From: an uncultured Alphaproteobacteria bacterium
GTDB lineage: Bacteria > Pseudomonadota > Alphaproteobacteria > Rs-D84
Reading direction: 5' to 3'
Assembly (NCBI GenBank): GCA_944390835.1
Contig: CALXQT010000014.1
Coordinates: 1-37,527 of the forward strand
DNA: 37,527 bases
Shown: in pieces, positions 24,839 to 32,484 of the stretch
Position numbering within the stretch: position 1 is the stretch's first letter
How the letters are laid out: every line of letters begins with the position of its first letter
Program-made: the position numbers and the translations under genes
The notes under the pieces: generated by a model
Databases searched by the model: none
Told to the model about the DNA's origin: nothing
The model's input: the letters and a program-made list of their open reading frames with translations, nothing else

Positions 24839-25590
24839 AGAAAATTCTTAGACGCGTAGGTAAGGGGTTTTCATATGCCGCGCATTTCATGATTGAGTTT
24901 TTATTTCCTGCTTCTTGTCCTTTATGTGGGAATTTAGTTTCTACAGATGGTGAACTGTGTGCGGATTGTTGGACTTCTTTTAATTGGATCGGGAATCCAA
25001 AATGTAAAAAATGTGGTTACCCCTTTCCAGCAAATCTAGATTTTGGAATACATCATTTGTGTCCACAATGTGCGGCTGGTAAGTGTGTGCTTGATTTAAT
25101 ACGTTCTGCTTGTGTGTATGATGATGTTTCTAAAGCCGCGATGCTGCCATTCAAACACGCTGGACGGATTAAATATTCGGCTTTTATGTCCAGAGCTATG
25201 ATGTGGGCATTGCGAGATATTGATATAAAGCCTGATATAATTATGCCGGTACCTTTGGCTTATCGCAGATTATTTCATCGTGGTTATAATCAAGCAACGT
25301 TACTGGCTCGTCCAATTGCTAAGGCTTTTGGGGTGAAGTTAGATTTAGATAGTGTGCATCGTATATATCGGCCTGATATGGGGCATAAAAATATGGCACA
25401 ACGAGCTGAAAATGTCCGTGGGGTGTTTCATGTAACCCGTCCAGATAAAATAAAAGGGAAAACAATTTTATTAGTAGATGACGTTATGACAACAGGTGCA
25501 ACTTTTGCCGAACTTTATAAAGTTCTTAAAGCGGCTGGAGCTGCTGATATTTACGGGGTTACATTTTGTAGAATTGTTCGTGCTATTTAG
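24832..25590 (+). CDS. comF: ComF-family phosphoribosyltransferase-like protein
   Basis: ComF proteins take part in DNA uptake or recombination in competent bacteria; the biochemical role is unsettled. The 252-aa product has an N-terminal zinc-binding region (CPLCG, CADC, CKKCGYPFP, CPQC) and a C-terminal phosphoribosyltransferase-like domain with LFHRGYNQATLLARP, AQRAENVRGVF and the PRPP loop ILLVDDVMTTGAT. The most upstream start is a TTG at 24832 that overlaps the previous stop; an ATG at 24889 is an alternative that still keeps the zinc region. It is probably co-transcribed with the OmpA-like gene. Its stop overlaps the next, convergent gene by 4 nt. Confidence 0.88.
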   Translation: MVKKILRRVGKGFSYAAHFMIEFLFPASCPLCGNLVSTDGELCADCWTSFNWIGNPKCKKCGYPFPANLDFGIHHLCPQCAAGKCVLDLIRSACVYDDVSKAAMLPFKHAGRIKYSAFMSRAMMWALRDIDIKPDIIMPVPLAYRRLFHRGYNQATLLARPIAKAFGVKLDLDSVHRIYRPDMGHKNMAQRAENVRGVFHVTRPDKIKGKTILLVDDVMTTGATFAELYKVLKAAGAADIYGVTFCRIVRAI

Positions 25591-25979
25591 TTTGTACTTT
25601 GATTAGTCTTGTTTACAAAAGTTTTTAACATATGTGTTTTATGACTTTCTACTTCTTGTAGTATGATTTTAGTAGAGCACATTTTTAACAATGTTTCTAA
25701 TTTATCTGCTTTTGTTTTTGTATTTTTTTCTGTTTTGGCGTCATCCAATATCGGTTTTATGGATTCTTCTATAAGGACAGAGTCAATGTATAATTTATAT
25801 TTTGCGTAACTGTTTGTTGCGTCTGAATGTGAATACAAGGTGTATATTTCTACATATGCATCCTCGCCTATACCCTTGGGAATAAAGAAAGAATAACATG
25901 AAAAATCTGTATCGTTATTAACGGATATATAACTTTTTGGTATAGAATTACATAATAAATAAAATAATTGATTTGTCAT
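25587..25979 (-). CDS. Unknown 130-aa protein
   Basis: Not recognised. This soluble, acidic-to-neutral protein has an N-terminal beta-like half (LFYLLCNSIPKSYISVNND) and a C-terminal helical half rich in Lys and Thr (KTEKNTKTKADKLETLLKM). It is second in a minus-strand pair, 8 nt after the stop of the 134-aa gene. It is AT-rich with Asn, Lys and Tyr codons in excess. The pair converges on comF with a 4-nt overlap and no terminator. Confidence 0.6.
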   Translation of the reverse strand: MTNQLFYLLCNSIPKSYISVNNDTDFSCYSFFIPKGIGEDAYVEIYTLYSHSDATNSYAKYKLYIDSVLIEESIKPILDDAKTEKNTKTKADKLETLLKMCSTKIILQEVESHKTHMLKTFVNKTNQSTN

Positions 25980-25987
25980 GATTGCTT

Positions 25988-26392
25988 CTACTCTTGTTGT
26001 TTTTGTTGTTTTAGTTTATTTAAAAAAATTTGTATTTCTTTTAGTTGATTTACATAGTGTTTTTCGGTTTTTTCTCTGCATATGGTTATTATGTTGCCTA
26101 TAATATCTGATTCCGTAGGAAGCTCTGTTTGTTTTGAAATGCCTATAGATGCGCGTGGGTTATAATATTGTGCATAAATATATTTATCATCCATAGAGAC
26201 TTCAAATAAACCTGTATATGGTGTATACGCTACGGTTAATAATCTTTTATGTATTGTGTTTTTTTCAGTTTCATAATGTGCGGACACCGTATAAATATTG
26301 ATAGGCTTGTTGTTATTATTATATTTTACAGAATGGCTAATCGGATTTTCCGAAAAGATTTGCTTTATTAAAATCAGTTCACTAAATGCCAT
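25988..26392 (-). CDS. Unknown 134-aa protein
   Basis: Not recognised. The 134-aa protein starts MAFSELILIKQIF, has a beta-rich middle (TVSAHYETEK, LFEVSMDDKYIYAQYY) and ends in a Gln/Lys-rich helix (LNKLKQQKQQE). No signal peptide or membrane segment is seen. It leads a two-gene unit with the 130-aa gene and has a strong consensus promoter. No clear ribosome binding site is visible before the ATG. The beta-then-helix layout of both proteins is alike, but I cannot show that they are homologous. Confidence 0.6.
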   Translation of the reverse strand: MAFSELILIKQIFSENPISHSVKYNNNNKPINIYTVSAHYETEKNTIHKRLLTVAYTPYTGLFEVSMDDKYIYAQYYNPRASIGISKQTELPTESDIIGNIITICREKTEKHYVNQLKEIQIFLNKLKQQKQQE

Positions 26393-26421
26393 AGTTGATT
26401 CTTTGGTTTTTGTTAAATTTT

Positions 26422-26450
26422 AACATAGTACAAAAACTGTAGTTTGTCAA
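26422..26450 (-). promoter_or_regulatory. Promoter of the 134/130-aa gene pair
   Basis: Minus strand: perfect TTGACA, 17-bp spacer, TATGTT. The spacer ends in TTTTTGTAC, nearly the same as in the promoter at 32255-32282. Confidence 0.7.
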
Positions 26451-26524
26451 TTAAAATATACAATGTCTTGAATTTTATTTTTAATTTGATAGGATTTATT
26501 GGGTACATTTAAAGCGGTTATATT

Positions 26525-27046
26525 ATGAAATTAATTGTTCTATCTTTATTATTTGTTTTTTTATCGTTTAATGCTTTTGCGGGAATTCCTTTAGTTGGAT
26601 TGTATCAGACAATTGATGATGAAACGAATTTACCAAAATCTATTGTAAATTTATACGAATATAAATCGGGCAAGGACTCTTTATTAGCTGGGCGTATAGT
26701 GGCTTTGTATGATGAAAAAGGGAATCTTTCAGAAACTGTTAATAATCCGGTAAAGGTTGCAGACAAGGTATCAGGAAAGCCGAAATATGTTGGGCTGGAT
26801 ATAATATGGGGTATGAAATGGGATGACGAGGATTCTGAATATAAAAATGGTAAGATAATGGACCCTAAAAAGGGCAGTATTTATTCAAGCGTAATTTGGC
26901 AAAATTCAGATGATAAATTGCAAGTGCGCGGGAAAATAGGACCATTCGGCAGAACTCAGACTTGGAATGTGTTAAATGTTTCTGATTTACCGATCGAGTT
27001 GCAGAAGATAGATACATCTGCATGGTCACCAGTAATAAGGAAATAA
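26525..27046 (+). CDS. DUF2147 family exported protein
   Basis: The 173-aa product has a signal peptide ending in NAFAG. The mature part follows the DUF2147 pattern: GLYQTIDDE, LLAGRIVALYD, YVGLDIIWGMKW, the signature KNGKIMDPKKGSIYSS, and a C-terminal strand LQVRGKIGPFGRTQTW. The family is periplasmic and of unknown biochemical role; a lipocalin-like barrel is likely. There is no ribosome binding site close to the ATG. A possible weak promoter, TTGAAT-16-TAGGAT, lies at 26468-26495. The thioesterase gene follows 21 nt later with AAAGGG, so the two may be co-transcribed. Confidence 0.8.
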   Translation: MKLIVLSLLFVFLSFNAFAGIPLVGLYQTIDDETNLPKSIVNLYEYKSGKDSLLAGRIVALYDEKGNLSETVNNPVKVADKVSGKPKYVGLDIIWGMKWDDEDSEYKNGKIMDPKKGSIYSSVIWQNSDDKLQVRGKIGPFGRTQTWNVLNVSDLPIELQKIDTSAWSPVIRK

Positions 27047-27067
27047 ATATTTTGAAAAGGGTTATAG

Positions 27068-27796
27068 ATGACAGAAAAGTATATTGAAAAGCGTGTTTTG
27101 CAAGCTTATCAGTGTGACAGATATGGTAACGTTCGTCCGTTAATTTTGATGAATGAATTACAGGGGGTTGCAGATACTCATGCTGAGGTTCTGGGGTGTG
27201 GTCGTACATATTTGATAGAACATAATATGGCCTGGGTTGTAACCCATTATCTTGTTGATATAATTGAAATGCCACACGAAGCCGAAGAATTGTCTTTTAT
27301 AACATGGCCATCGGATCAAGACGGTTTGCGCGCTACGCGTGATTTCGAGGTTCGTGGTAGTGATGGGCGTTTAATGGTTCGGGCTACATCTCAGTGGATT
27401 TTAATCGATATGGAAAATCGGCGTCCGTTACGATTAGAAGAGAAATTAGCAACGTGGAATATAATTCCAGAACGGGCATGGGACAGAACTTTTGAAAAAT
27501 TCCCAGACTTTGAAACCAAAAAAACGCATTTATTTAAATGTCGCTTTGATGATATTGATGTAAACCAGCATATAAATAATGCTGTTTATGCAGTTTGGGC
27601 AACGGAAAGCGTTGGTTATGTTTATCGTAATCAACATAAATTGAAACGTATTGAATTGAACTTTAAAAAAGAGATAAACCCAGATACACCGGAGATTTCT
27701 GTAGACGTTACAATTGATGGTTTGATAAGCCGGCATAAAATTAGAACCGGTGATGTTGAACACGCTTATGTGATATGTACTTGGGAAGAGTTATAA
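27068..27796 (+). CDS. Acyl-ACP thioesterase (FatA/bacterial TE family)
   Basis: The enzyme would release fatty acids from acyl carrier protein. The 242-aa product is a double hotdog protein: YQCDRYGNVRP opens the first hotdog domain, WVVTHYLVDI and ATRDFEV follow, and the second contains DIDVNQHINNAVYAVWATE, the typical Asn-x-His catalytic motif of plant and bacterial acyl-ACP thioesterases. No signal peptide is present, so it is cytoplasmic. This family is common in Firmicutes, Bacteroidetes and plastids and less so in Proteobacteria, so transfer is possible. AAAGGG precedes the ATG. A terminator overlaps the stop and also faces rpmH. Confidence 0.88.
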   Translation: MTEKYIEKRVLQAYQCDRYGNVRPLILMNELQGVADTHAEVLGCGRTYLIEHNMAWVVTHYLVDIIEMPHEAEELSFITWPSDQDGLRATRDFEVRGSDGRLMVRATSQWILIDMENRRPLRLEEKLATWNIIPERAWDRTFEKFPDFETKKTHLFKCRFDDIDVNQHINNAVYAVWATESVGYVYRNQHKLKRIELNFKKEINPDTPEISVDVTIDGLISRHKIRTGDVEHAYVICTWEEL

Positions 27797-27820
27797 AAAA
27801 ACCGCAATTGCGGTTTTTTA
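27795..27820. terminator. Bidirectional terminator between thioesterase gene and rpmH
   Basis: Palindrome AAAAAACCGC AATT GCGGTTTTTT. It ends both converging transcripts and overlaps both stop regions. Confidence 0.9.
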
Positions 27821-27970
27821 TTTTACTGCTGTTACAGCTAATCTTTTACGACCCGCTGCACGACGACGATTTAAAACTTCGCGTCCGCCTTTGGTCGCCA
27901 TCCGTTCACGAAATCCGTGCGTTTGTACGCGACGAGTTTTAGATGGTTGATATGTACGTTTTGTTGCCAT
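27818..27970 (-). CDS. rpmH: 50S ribosomal protein L34
   Basis: The minus strand encodes a 50-aa basic protein that is clearly L34: [11 protein letters not shown], then [16 protein letters not shown] and [10 protein letters not shown]. It is four to six residues longer than most L34 proteins at the N-terminus (MAT before KRTYQPS) and the C-terminus. AAAGGA lies 7 nt before the ATG. In most bacteria rpmH is followed by rnpA and yidC; here it is followed at once by a terminator. Two very small genes lie upstream on the same strand. Confidence 0.95.
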   Translation of the reverse strand: MATKRTYQPSKTRRVQTHGFRERMATKGGREVLNRRRAAGRKRLAVTAVK

Positions 27971-27992
27971 AATAAAATCCTTTTGTGCCCCT

Positions 27993-28021
27993 ATTTAATC
28001 ACAGGTTTTGTAAAAACGCAA
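27993..28021 (-). promoter_or_regulatory. Possible promoter of rpmH
   Basis: Minus strand: TTGCGT, 17-bp spacer, TTAAAT. It lies in the 56-nt gap between the 31-codon gene and rpmH. Confidence 0.4.
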
Positions 28022-28026
28022 CATTT

Positions 28027-28122
28027 TTATTTAGATTTTATTAATCCTAACTTTTTTAAGCCTTCTAAGGTCAGGTAGTATACAAATAGGGCCGTAAAAA
28101 GTTTCCAAAACGGTAAAAACAT
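28027..28122 (-). CDS. Small 31-aa membrane-type protein
   Basis: This tiny frame has a good ribosome binding site (AAAGGA, 7 nt before the ATG). The product MFLPFWKLFTALFVYYLTLE continues with a Lys-rich end (KKLGLIKSK). Residues 3-19 could form one short membrane helix with a basic cytoplasmic tail. It begins 11 nt after the stop of the 63-codon gene and precedes rpmH. I do not recognise it. The well-placed ribosome site and operon position support translation. Confidence 0.5.
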   Translation of the reverse strand: MFLPFWKLFTALFVYYLTLEGLKKLGLIKSK

Positions 28123-28133
28123 AATTTATCCTT

Positions 28134-28322
28134 TTATTTTGTATGTTGGCGTGCATTGGTCATAACTTTTTTGCGAAAAGCAATGCAGCTTTCTAATGTT
28201 TTTAAATATATTTGCATCAATTGTGCTTGTGTTCTCATGATATAATTGCCATTGCGGTAATGTTTTATCAGATATCTAAGCTCTTTTTGTGTTTCTTTAA
28301 ACATATTTTTTTGTTCTGGCAT
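28134..28322 (-). CDS. Small helical protein of about 62 aa
   Basis: Not recognised. The product begins MPEQKNMFKETQKELRYLI and is predicted helical and basic, with IMRTQAQLMQIYLKTLESC as an amphipathic stretch. There is no signal peptide. Two adjacent ATGs are possible (28325 and 28322). A TTGACA-16-TACCAT promoter has its -10 only 7-10 nt upstream, so the message would be leaderless. It is first in a minus-strand series with the 31-aa gene and rpmH. Confidence 0.5.
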   Translation of the reverse strand: MPEQKNMFKETQKELRYLIKHYRNGNYIMRTQAQLMQIYLKTLESCIAFRKKVMTNARQHTK

Positions 28323-28332
28323 CATAGGTCAT

Positions 28333-28360
28333 ATGGTATCACAAAAGGATGTTTTGTCAA
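28333..28360 (-). promoter_or_regulatory. Promoter of the small-gene/rpmH group, near-leaderless
   Basis: Minus strand: TTGACA, 16-bp spacer, TACCAT. The -10 ends 7 nt before the first ATG (28325). Confidence 0.55.
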
Positions 28361-28382
28361 CGCGTTTTTTAGGGTTTATGTC

Positions 28383-28412
28383 TTGACCAAAAGTTAAAAA
28401 ATTTGCTATTCT
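28383..28412 (+). promoter_or_regulatory. Promoter of gyrA
   Basis: TTGACC, 18-bp spacer, TATTCT. It gives a leader of about 25 nt that carries AAGGG before the gyrA ATG. The -35 box is 22 bp from the divergent -35 of the small-gene group. Confidence 0.55.
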
Positions 28413-28442
28413 TTACTTGTTAAAAATAAGGGATTTTCTAGT

Positions 28443-31193
28443 ATGTCAGAAACAAATAATATCAACGAGATTAATGAGATAAAAATACCGCAGTCTTCTT
28501 TGGAACACGAAATGCGGACAAGTTTTTTGGATTATGCTATGTCGGTCATTGTAGACCGTGCATTGCCGGATGTCCGTGACGGTTGTAAGCCTGTTCATCG
28601 TCGTATTTTGTATGTTATGAATGATGTTGCGCCGGCAAATAAAGCCACAGTAAAATCAGCGCGTATAGTCGGTGATGTTATGGGTAAATATCATCCGCAT
28701 GGGGATAGTTCTATTTACGAGGCTATGGTTCGTATGGGACAAGATTTCTCTATGGGTGAAATGTTGGTCCAGGGGCAAGGTAACTTTGGGTCTCGTGACG
28801 GTGATAAGGCGGCGGCTATGCGTTATACCGAGGCACGCCTTTCTAAACTTGGGGCGTCCATGATGGACGATATGGAAAAGGATACTGTAGATTGGCAGCC
28901 GAATTTTGACGGTACTTTGCAAGAACCTGTTGTTTTACCAACTAAATTTCCTAACTTTTTGGTTAATGGCGGTTCGGGTATCGCGGTTGGTATGGCAACC
29001 AATGTCCCGACATATAATTTAGGTGAAATTTGTAACGGTATTTTAGCAATATTAAACAATCCGCAACTTACAGATGATGAACTGTTTGAAATTATTCCTG
29101 GACCAGATTTTCCAACGGGGGCCATTGTAATGGGGCGTGCCGGTGCATATAAGGCGCATACTACGGGACGTGGTTCAATCATTGTGCGGGCTAAAACGCA
29201 TATGGAGACATTCCACGATCATCAGGCCATTGTGGTTGATGAAATACCTTATCAGGTGAATAAGTCTCAATTAATTATGAAAATTGCAGAGTTAAGCAAA
29301 GAGAAACGTATAGAGGGTATTTCTGAAATTCGAGACGAGTCTTCTAAAGAGGGCTTGCGTATAGTCATTGAATTAAAACGTGACGCTATAGCAGATGTTG
29401 TATTGAACCATATGTTTCAATATACAGAAATGCAGACGAATTTTCCTGTAAATATGATGGCGTTGAATCGTGGGCGTCCGATGTTGTTTAACGTTCGTGG
29501 GGTCTTAGACGCGTTTATAGACTTTAGGTGTGAAGTTATTCGCCGCCGTACGATATTCGATTTGAATAAGGCGCGTAATCGTGCGCATACTTTGCTTGGG
29601 TTGTCTGTTGCTGTTGGAAACTTGGACGAAGTAATTGAATTGATTAAATCTAGTGCTAATCCAGATGCAGCGCGTGAAGCCTTGGTATCTCGCGGTTGGC
29701 GTGCGTCGGATATCGAAAACTATATTCAGTTGATTGATGATCCAAATACGGAATATAAGGATGGCATGTTTTACATGTCCGAAGATCAAGCACGTGCAAT
29801 TTTGGAACTGCAGTTACATCGTTTAACCGGATTGGAACGTGATAAGTTACATGAAGATTTAGTAGAATTAGGTGCCCAGATAAAAGATTTGTTAGATATA
29901 TTGGGCAGTCATGAGCGGATAATTCAAATTATTCGTGATGAAACGGCCATGGTGCGTGATAATTGGGCCAGCCCACGTCGTACAGAAATTTCTGACGCAG
30001 AAATAGATATCGATATAGAAGATTTAATCGCGCGTGAAGATATGGTTGTTACAGTTTCTAATACCGGTTATATAAAGCGTGTATCATTGGATACATACCG
30101 CGCTCAGAAACGTGGGGGTAAAGGCCGTAATGCGATGACAACAAAGGATGATGACTATGTTGTGCAGGTGTTTGTAGCAAATACTCATACGCCATTATTG
30201 TTCTTTAGTTCCAAAGGTCTGTGTTATAAACTTAAAACTTACAAGTTACCAGAAGCTGCAGCGGCGGCCAAAGGGCGTCCGCTTGTAAATTTGCTGCCGT
30301 TGGAAAACGGTGAAACAATAACAGCGATACTGCCGGTGCCGGAAGAAGATGTTGAACGTGTGCGTGCATCTGGTAAAGAGCATTTCTTAATGTTTGCTAC
30401 AGCATCTGGTACCGTTCGTCGCAATCGTATGTCCGACTTTGATTCTATTCGTGCAAACGGAAAGATTGCTATGAAGTTGGACGAAGGTGATTCTTTAATT
30501 TCTGTATTACCATGTAATGAGGATCAAGATGTTTTCTTGGCGACTTATCGCGGTCGCTGTATTCGTTTCCCGGTTCCGGAAATTCGTGTTTTTGCGGGAC
30601 GTAACTCAACAGGTGTGCGTGGAATGACTCTTGGCAAGGACGATCGCATTATCGGAATGGCTATGTTAAATCATGGAGAATCTGATGCGGCAGTTCGTGC
30701 GGCGTATATAAAACAAAGTCGTGCAGCACGTCGTGCAGAAACGGGTATAGAAGAAGAATCTGACGGTGAAGAAGAGGCAACATCTTTGGTATTAGATGAT
30801 GCAAAAATGCAGGAGTTGGCGGCAAGCGAAGAGTTTATCTTAACCATATCTGAAAACGGTTTCGGTAAACGCACAAGTTCTTATGAATACCGTACGACTC
30901 ATCGTGGTGGTGGTGGATTCACAAACATTAAACTTGGTGGAAAGAATACCGCTGTTGCTGGATCGTTCCCTGTTGAAGACAATAATGATATCATTATGGT
31001 AACAGATGGCGGTAAAATAATTCGTACGCCTGTAAAAGACGTTCGTATTGCGGGACGTGCTACGTCTGGGGTTACTTTGTTCCGTACCGCTGAAAATGAA
31101 AGAGTTGTATCTGCTATTTCCATTTTAAGTGATGAAGGGGAAGAAGCAGAAGTGGATGCCGATGTCGCCGAACAAGAGACAACAGGAAACTAA
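28443..31193 (+). CDS. gyrA: DNA gyrase subunit A
   Basis: GyrA cuts and rejoins DNA and wraps it for negative supercoiling, in an A2B2 complex with GyrB. The 916-aa product has the breakage-reunion domain with [33 protein letters not shown] and AMRYTEARL (catalytic Tyr128). The C-terminal beta-pinwheel starts with the GyrA box QKRGGKG (555-561), which separates it from ParC. Residues matching E. coli Ser83 and Asp87 are Ser89 and Glu93. It is slightly longer than E. coli GyrA (875) through a short N-terminal Asn/Glu-rich extension, an acidic insertion ([10 protein letters not shown]) and an acidic tail. The MerR-type gene follows 14 nt later. Confidence 0.97.
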   Translation: MSETNNINEINEIKIPQSSLEHEMRTSFLDYAMSVIVDRALPDVRDGCKPVHRRILYVMNDVAPANKATVKSARIVGDVMGKYHPHGDSSIYEAMVRMGQDFSMGEMLVQGQGNFGSRDGDKAAAMRYTEARLSKLGASMMDDMEKDTVDWQPNFDGTLQEPVVLPTKFPNFLVNGGSGIAVGMATNVPTYNLGEICNGILAILNNPQLTDDELFEIIPGPDFPTGAIVMGRAGAYKAHTTGRGSIIVRAKTHMETFHDHQAIVVDEIPYQVNKSQLIMKIAELSKEKRIEGISEIRDESSKEGLRIVIELKRDAIADVVLNHMFQYTEMQTNFPVNMMALNRGRPMLFNVRGVLDAFIDFRCEVIRRRTIFDLNKARNRAHTLLGLSVAVGNLDEVIELIKSSANPDAAREALVSRGWRASDIENYIQLIDDPNTEYKDGMFYMSEDQARAILELQLHRLTGLERDKLHEDLVELGAQIKDLLDILGSHERIIQIIRDETAMVRDNWASPRRTEISDAEIDIDIEDLIAREDMVVTVSNTGYIKRVSLDTYRAQKRGGKGRNAMTTKDDDYVVQVFVANTHTPLLFFSSKGLCYKLKTYKLPEAAAAAKGRPLVNLLPLENGETITAILPVPEEDVERVRASGKEHFLMFATASGTVRRNRMSDFDSIRANGKIAMKLDEGDSLISVLPCNEDQDVFLATYRGRCIRFPVPEIRVFAGRNSTGVRGMTLGKDDRIIGMAMLNHGESDAAVRAAYIKQSRAARRAETGIEEESDGEEEATSLVLDDAKMQELAASEEFILTISENGFGKRTSSYEYRTTHRGGGGFTNIKLGGKNTAVAGSFPVEDNNDIIMVTDGGKIIRTPVKDVRIAGRATSGVTLFRTAENERVVSAISILSDEGEEAEVDADVAEQETTGN

Positions 31194-31207
31194 AAAAGGA
31201 AGCCGAT

Positions 31208-31594
31208 ATGGATAACGAATATTTTGCGTCTATAAACGAAGTATCAAAACGTTTGTCCGTACCGGCGCATACTTTGCGTTATTGGGAAAAGCAATTTCCT
31301 GTTGCAATTCGACCGACGACTGGCGCAGGAGGACGGCGTTACTATCGCGCAGAAACTGTTGACCGGTTGGTTGTAATTCGTGATTTGCTGTATAAACACG
31401 GATTAACAATTGCCGGTGTAAAAAAGTTACTGCGTGACGGTAATTTGCCGGCGTCCGCAGATGAGTTCACTGGCGTCGCTGGTGGTACAACAATTAATCA
31501 TGAAATACAAGGCTCAACAAACATTGATTCAAAACAGATTGATTTGGCTATAAGTATTTTGGAACAGGCGAAAGGTTTGATTAATAATAATTAA
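31208..31594 (+). CDS. MerR-family transcriptional regulator
   Basis: The 128-aa product has a winged-helix N-terminus typical of MerR proteins: SINEVSKRLSVPAHTLRYWE, then RRYYRAETVDRL and GLTIAGVKKLLRDG. The C-terminal part is short and has no effector-binding domain; a final helix (IDLAISILEQAKGLI) may dimerise. Similar short MerR proteins occur in many alphaproteobacteria, often near ihfA. AAAAAGGA precedes the ATG, and the gene is co-transcribed with gyrA. No ligand or metal cysteines are present, so its signal is unknown. Confidence 0.85.
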   Translation: MDNEYFASINEVSKRLSVPAHTLRYWEKQFPVAIRPTTGAGGRRYYRAETVDRLVVIRDLLYKHGLTIAGVKKLLRDGNLPASADEFTGVAGGTTINHEIQGSTNIDSKQIDLAISILEQAKGLINNN

Positions 31595-31600
31595 AAATAT

Positions 31601-31629
31601 AAAAAACGCCCAAAAAAAGGCGCTTTTTA
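31601..31629. terminator. Terminator after the MerR gene, shared with the convergent gene
   Basis: CGCC / GGCG core with A-run and T-run flanks and one bulged C. It also overlaps the stop of the converging 200-aa gene. Confidence 0.7.
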
Positions 31630-32229
31630 TTTACTATTTTGTTGTTGTTTTTGTTGCAACAACATTAAACGTTTTTCACGAAGTTTGATAATTTTTTTGT
31701 TTCTATCTATACGTATTTGTAGCCAATTTTCACGTAATCTTTGACTTATAGGAATTTGCAATATGGCTTCACGTAAAGCACTATCTTGCTGTAGTTCGTA
31801 AAGACGTGAATACTTCTCTGATATCATGTTATCTGCGGCAAACATTTCTGGTTTATTACTTATGTATTCACCACGTAAATATTCACCCAAAGAATCAAGT
31901 TTTGATTCTAATTTTAAGTACTCTGTACTGTTATATGAATCGTAACCTTGATCAGACAGTTTGTTTAGTTTTTTCGATAAATTTTTGTACTGGGGATCCG
32001 TATATAAAGTATCCATGCTTCTTTGCGCCAGACTGTCGCGAGTATATATATAATCACATTCAGCATGGTAAATTCTTTGACGTTGTTTGTACAGTTCTTC
32101 TGATGGGTCCTTTGGTACTTTATAATTTAACACTGGTAAAACACAGCATAAGGCCGGTATCGAAATACCCACGACTATTTTCATGGCGGCATTACCGATA
32201 TTAGCTATCTTTGTTTTATTAAATTGCAT
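31627..32229 (-). CDS. Unknown membrane-anchored coiled-coil protein, 200 aa
   Basis: I do not recognise a family. One N-terminal membrane segment (about residues 15-34, MKIVVGISIPALCCVLPVL) is followed by a long, charged helical region with coiled-coil character (KQRQRIYHAECDYI, LSKKLNKLSDQG, EYLKLESKLDSLGEYL). It ends in a Lys/Gln-rich helix (LREKRLMLLQQKQQQ). The C-terminal part is probably periplasmic. AAGGGG precedes the ATG at good spacing, and a strong TTGACA-16-TATAGT promoter lies upstream. The next gene on that strand is tRNA-Glu. Confidence 0.7.
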   Translation of the reverse strand: MQFNKTKIANIGNAAMKIVVGISIPALCCVLPVLNYKVPKDPSEELYKQRQRIYHAECDYIYTRDSLAQRSMDTLYTDPQYKNLSKKLNKLSDQGYDSYNSTEYLKLESKLDSLGEYLRGEYISNKPEMFAADNMISEKYSRLYELQQDSALREAILQIPISQRLRENWLQIRIDRNKKIIKLREKRLMLLQQKQQQNSK

Positions 32230-32254
32230 ATCAAAACCCCTTGGTTATAAATAC

Positions 32255-32282
32255 ACTATAGTACAAAATTATATATTGTCAA
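32255..32282 (-). promoter_or_regulatory. Promoter of the coiled-coil protein gene
   Basis: Minus strand: perfect TTGACA, 16-bp spacer ending TTTTGTAC, then TATAGT. The TTTTGTACTAT stretch is shared with the promoter at 26422-26450. Confidence 0.75.
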
Positions 32283-32308
32283 CTATTGTGTTGTCTGGGG
32301 AATTTTTT

Positions 32309-32384
32309 TGGCAGTCCCAACGGAAATCGAACCCGTGTTTTCAGAATGAGAATCTGACGTCCTAGACCGCTAGACGATGGGACC
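32309..32384 (-). tRNA. tRNA-Glu (anticodon CUC)
   Basis: The minus strand folds as a complete 76-nt tRNA with encoded CCA. Acceptor GGTCCCA pairs with TGGGACT (G-U at the top). The D-arm CGTCTAGCGG..CTAGGAC is typical of alphaproteobacterial tRNA-Glu. The anticodon stem is TCAGA / TCTGA with loop TTCTCAT, so the anticodon is CTC. The T-arm has GGTTCGATTTCC. It reads GAG, the rarer Glu codon in an AT-rich genome. A TTC-reading tRNA-Glu must exist elsewhere. Confidence 0.93.
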
Positions 32385-32394
32385 AAACAGCCGT

Positions 32395-32423
32395 ATTTTA
32401 CAGGTTGATTTATAAAATATCAA
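32395..32423 (-). promoter_or_regulatory. Promoter of tRNA-Glu
   Basis: Minus strand: TTGATA, 17-bp spacer, TAAAAT, 10 nt before the mature 5' end. Confidence 0.65.
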
Positions 32424-32484
32424 TGTTTTTATTGCAAAAAAACAAAAGGTATTATAAATTTTTTAATCGTATGGGGAATATGAT

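Noticed and set aside
28699..28725. GyrA quinolone-resistance substitutions
   Set aside because: The residues matching E. coli Ser83 and Asp87 are Ser and Glu, both found naturally in susceptible bacteria. No resistance can be claimed.
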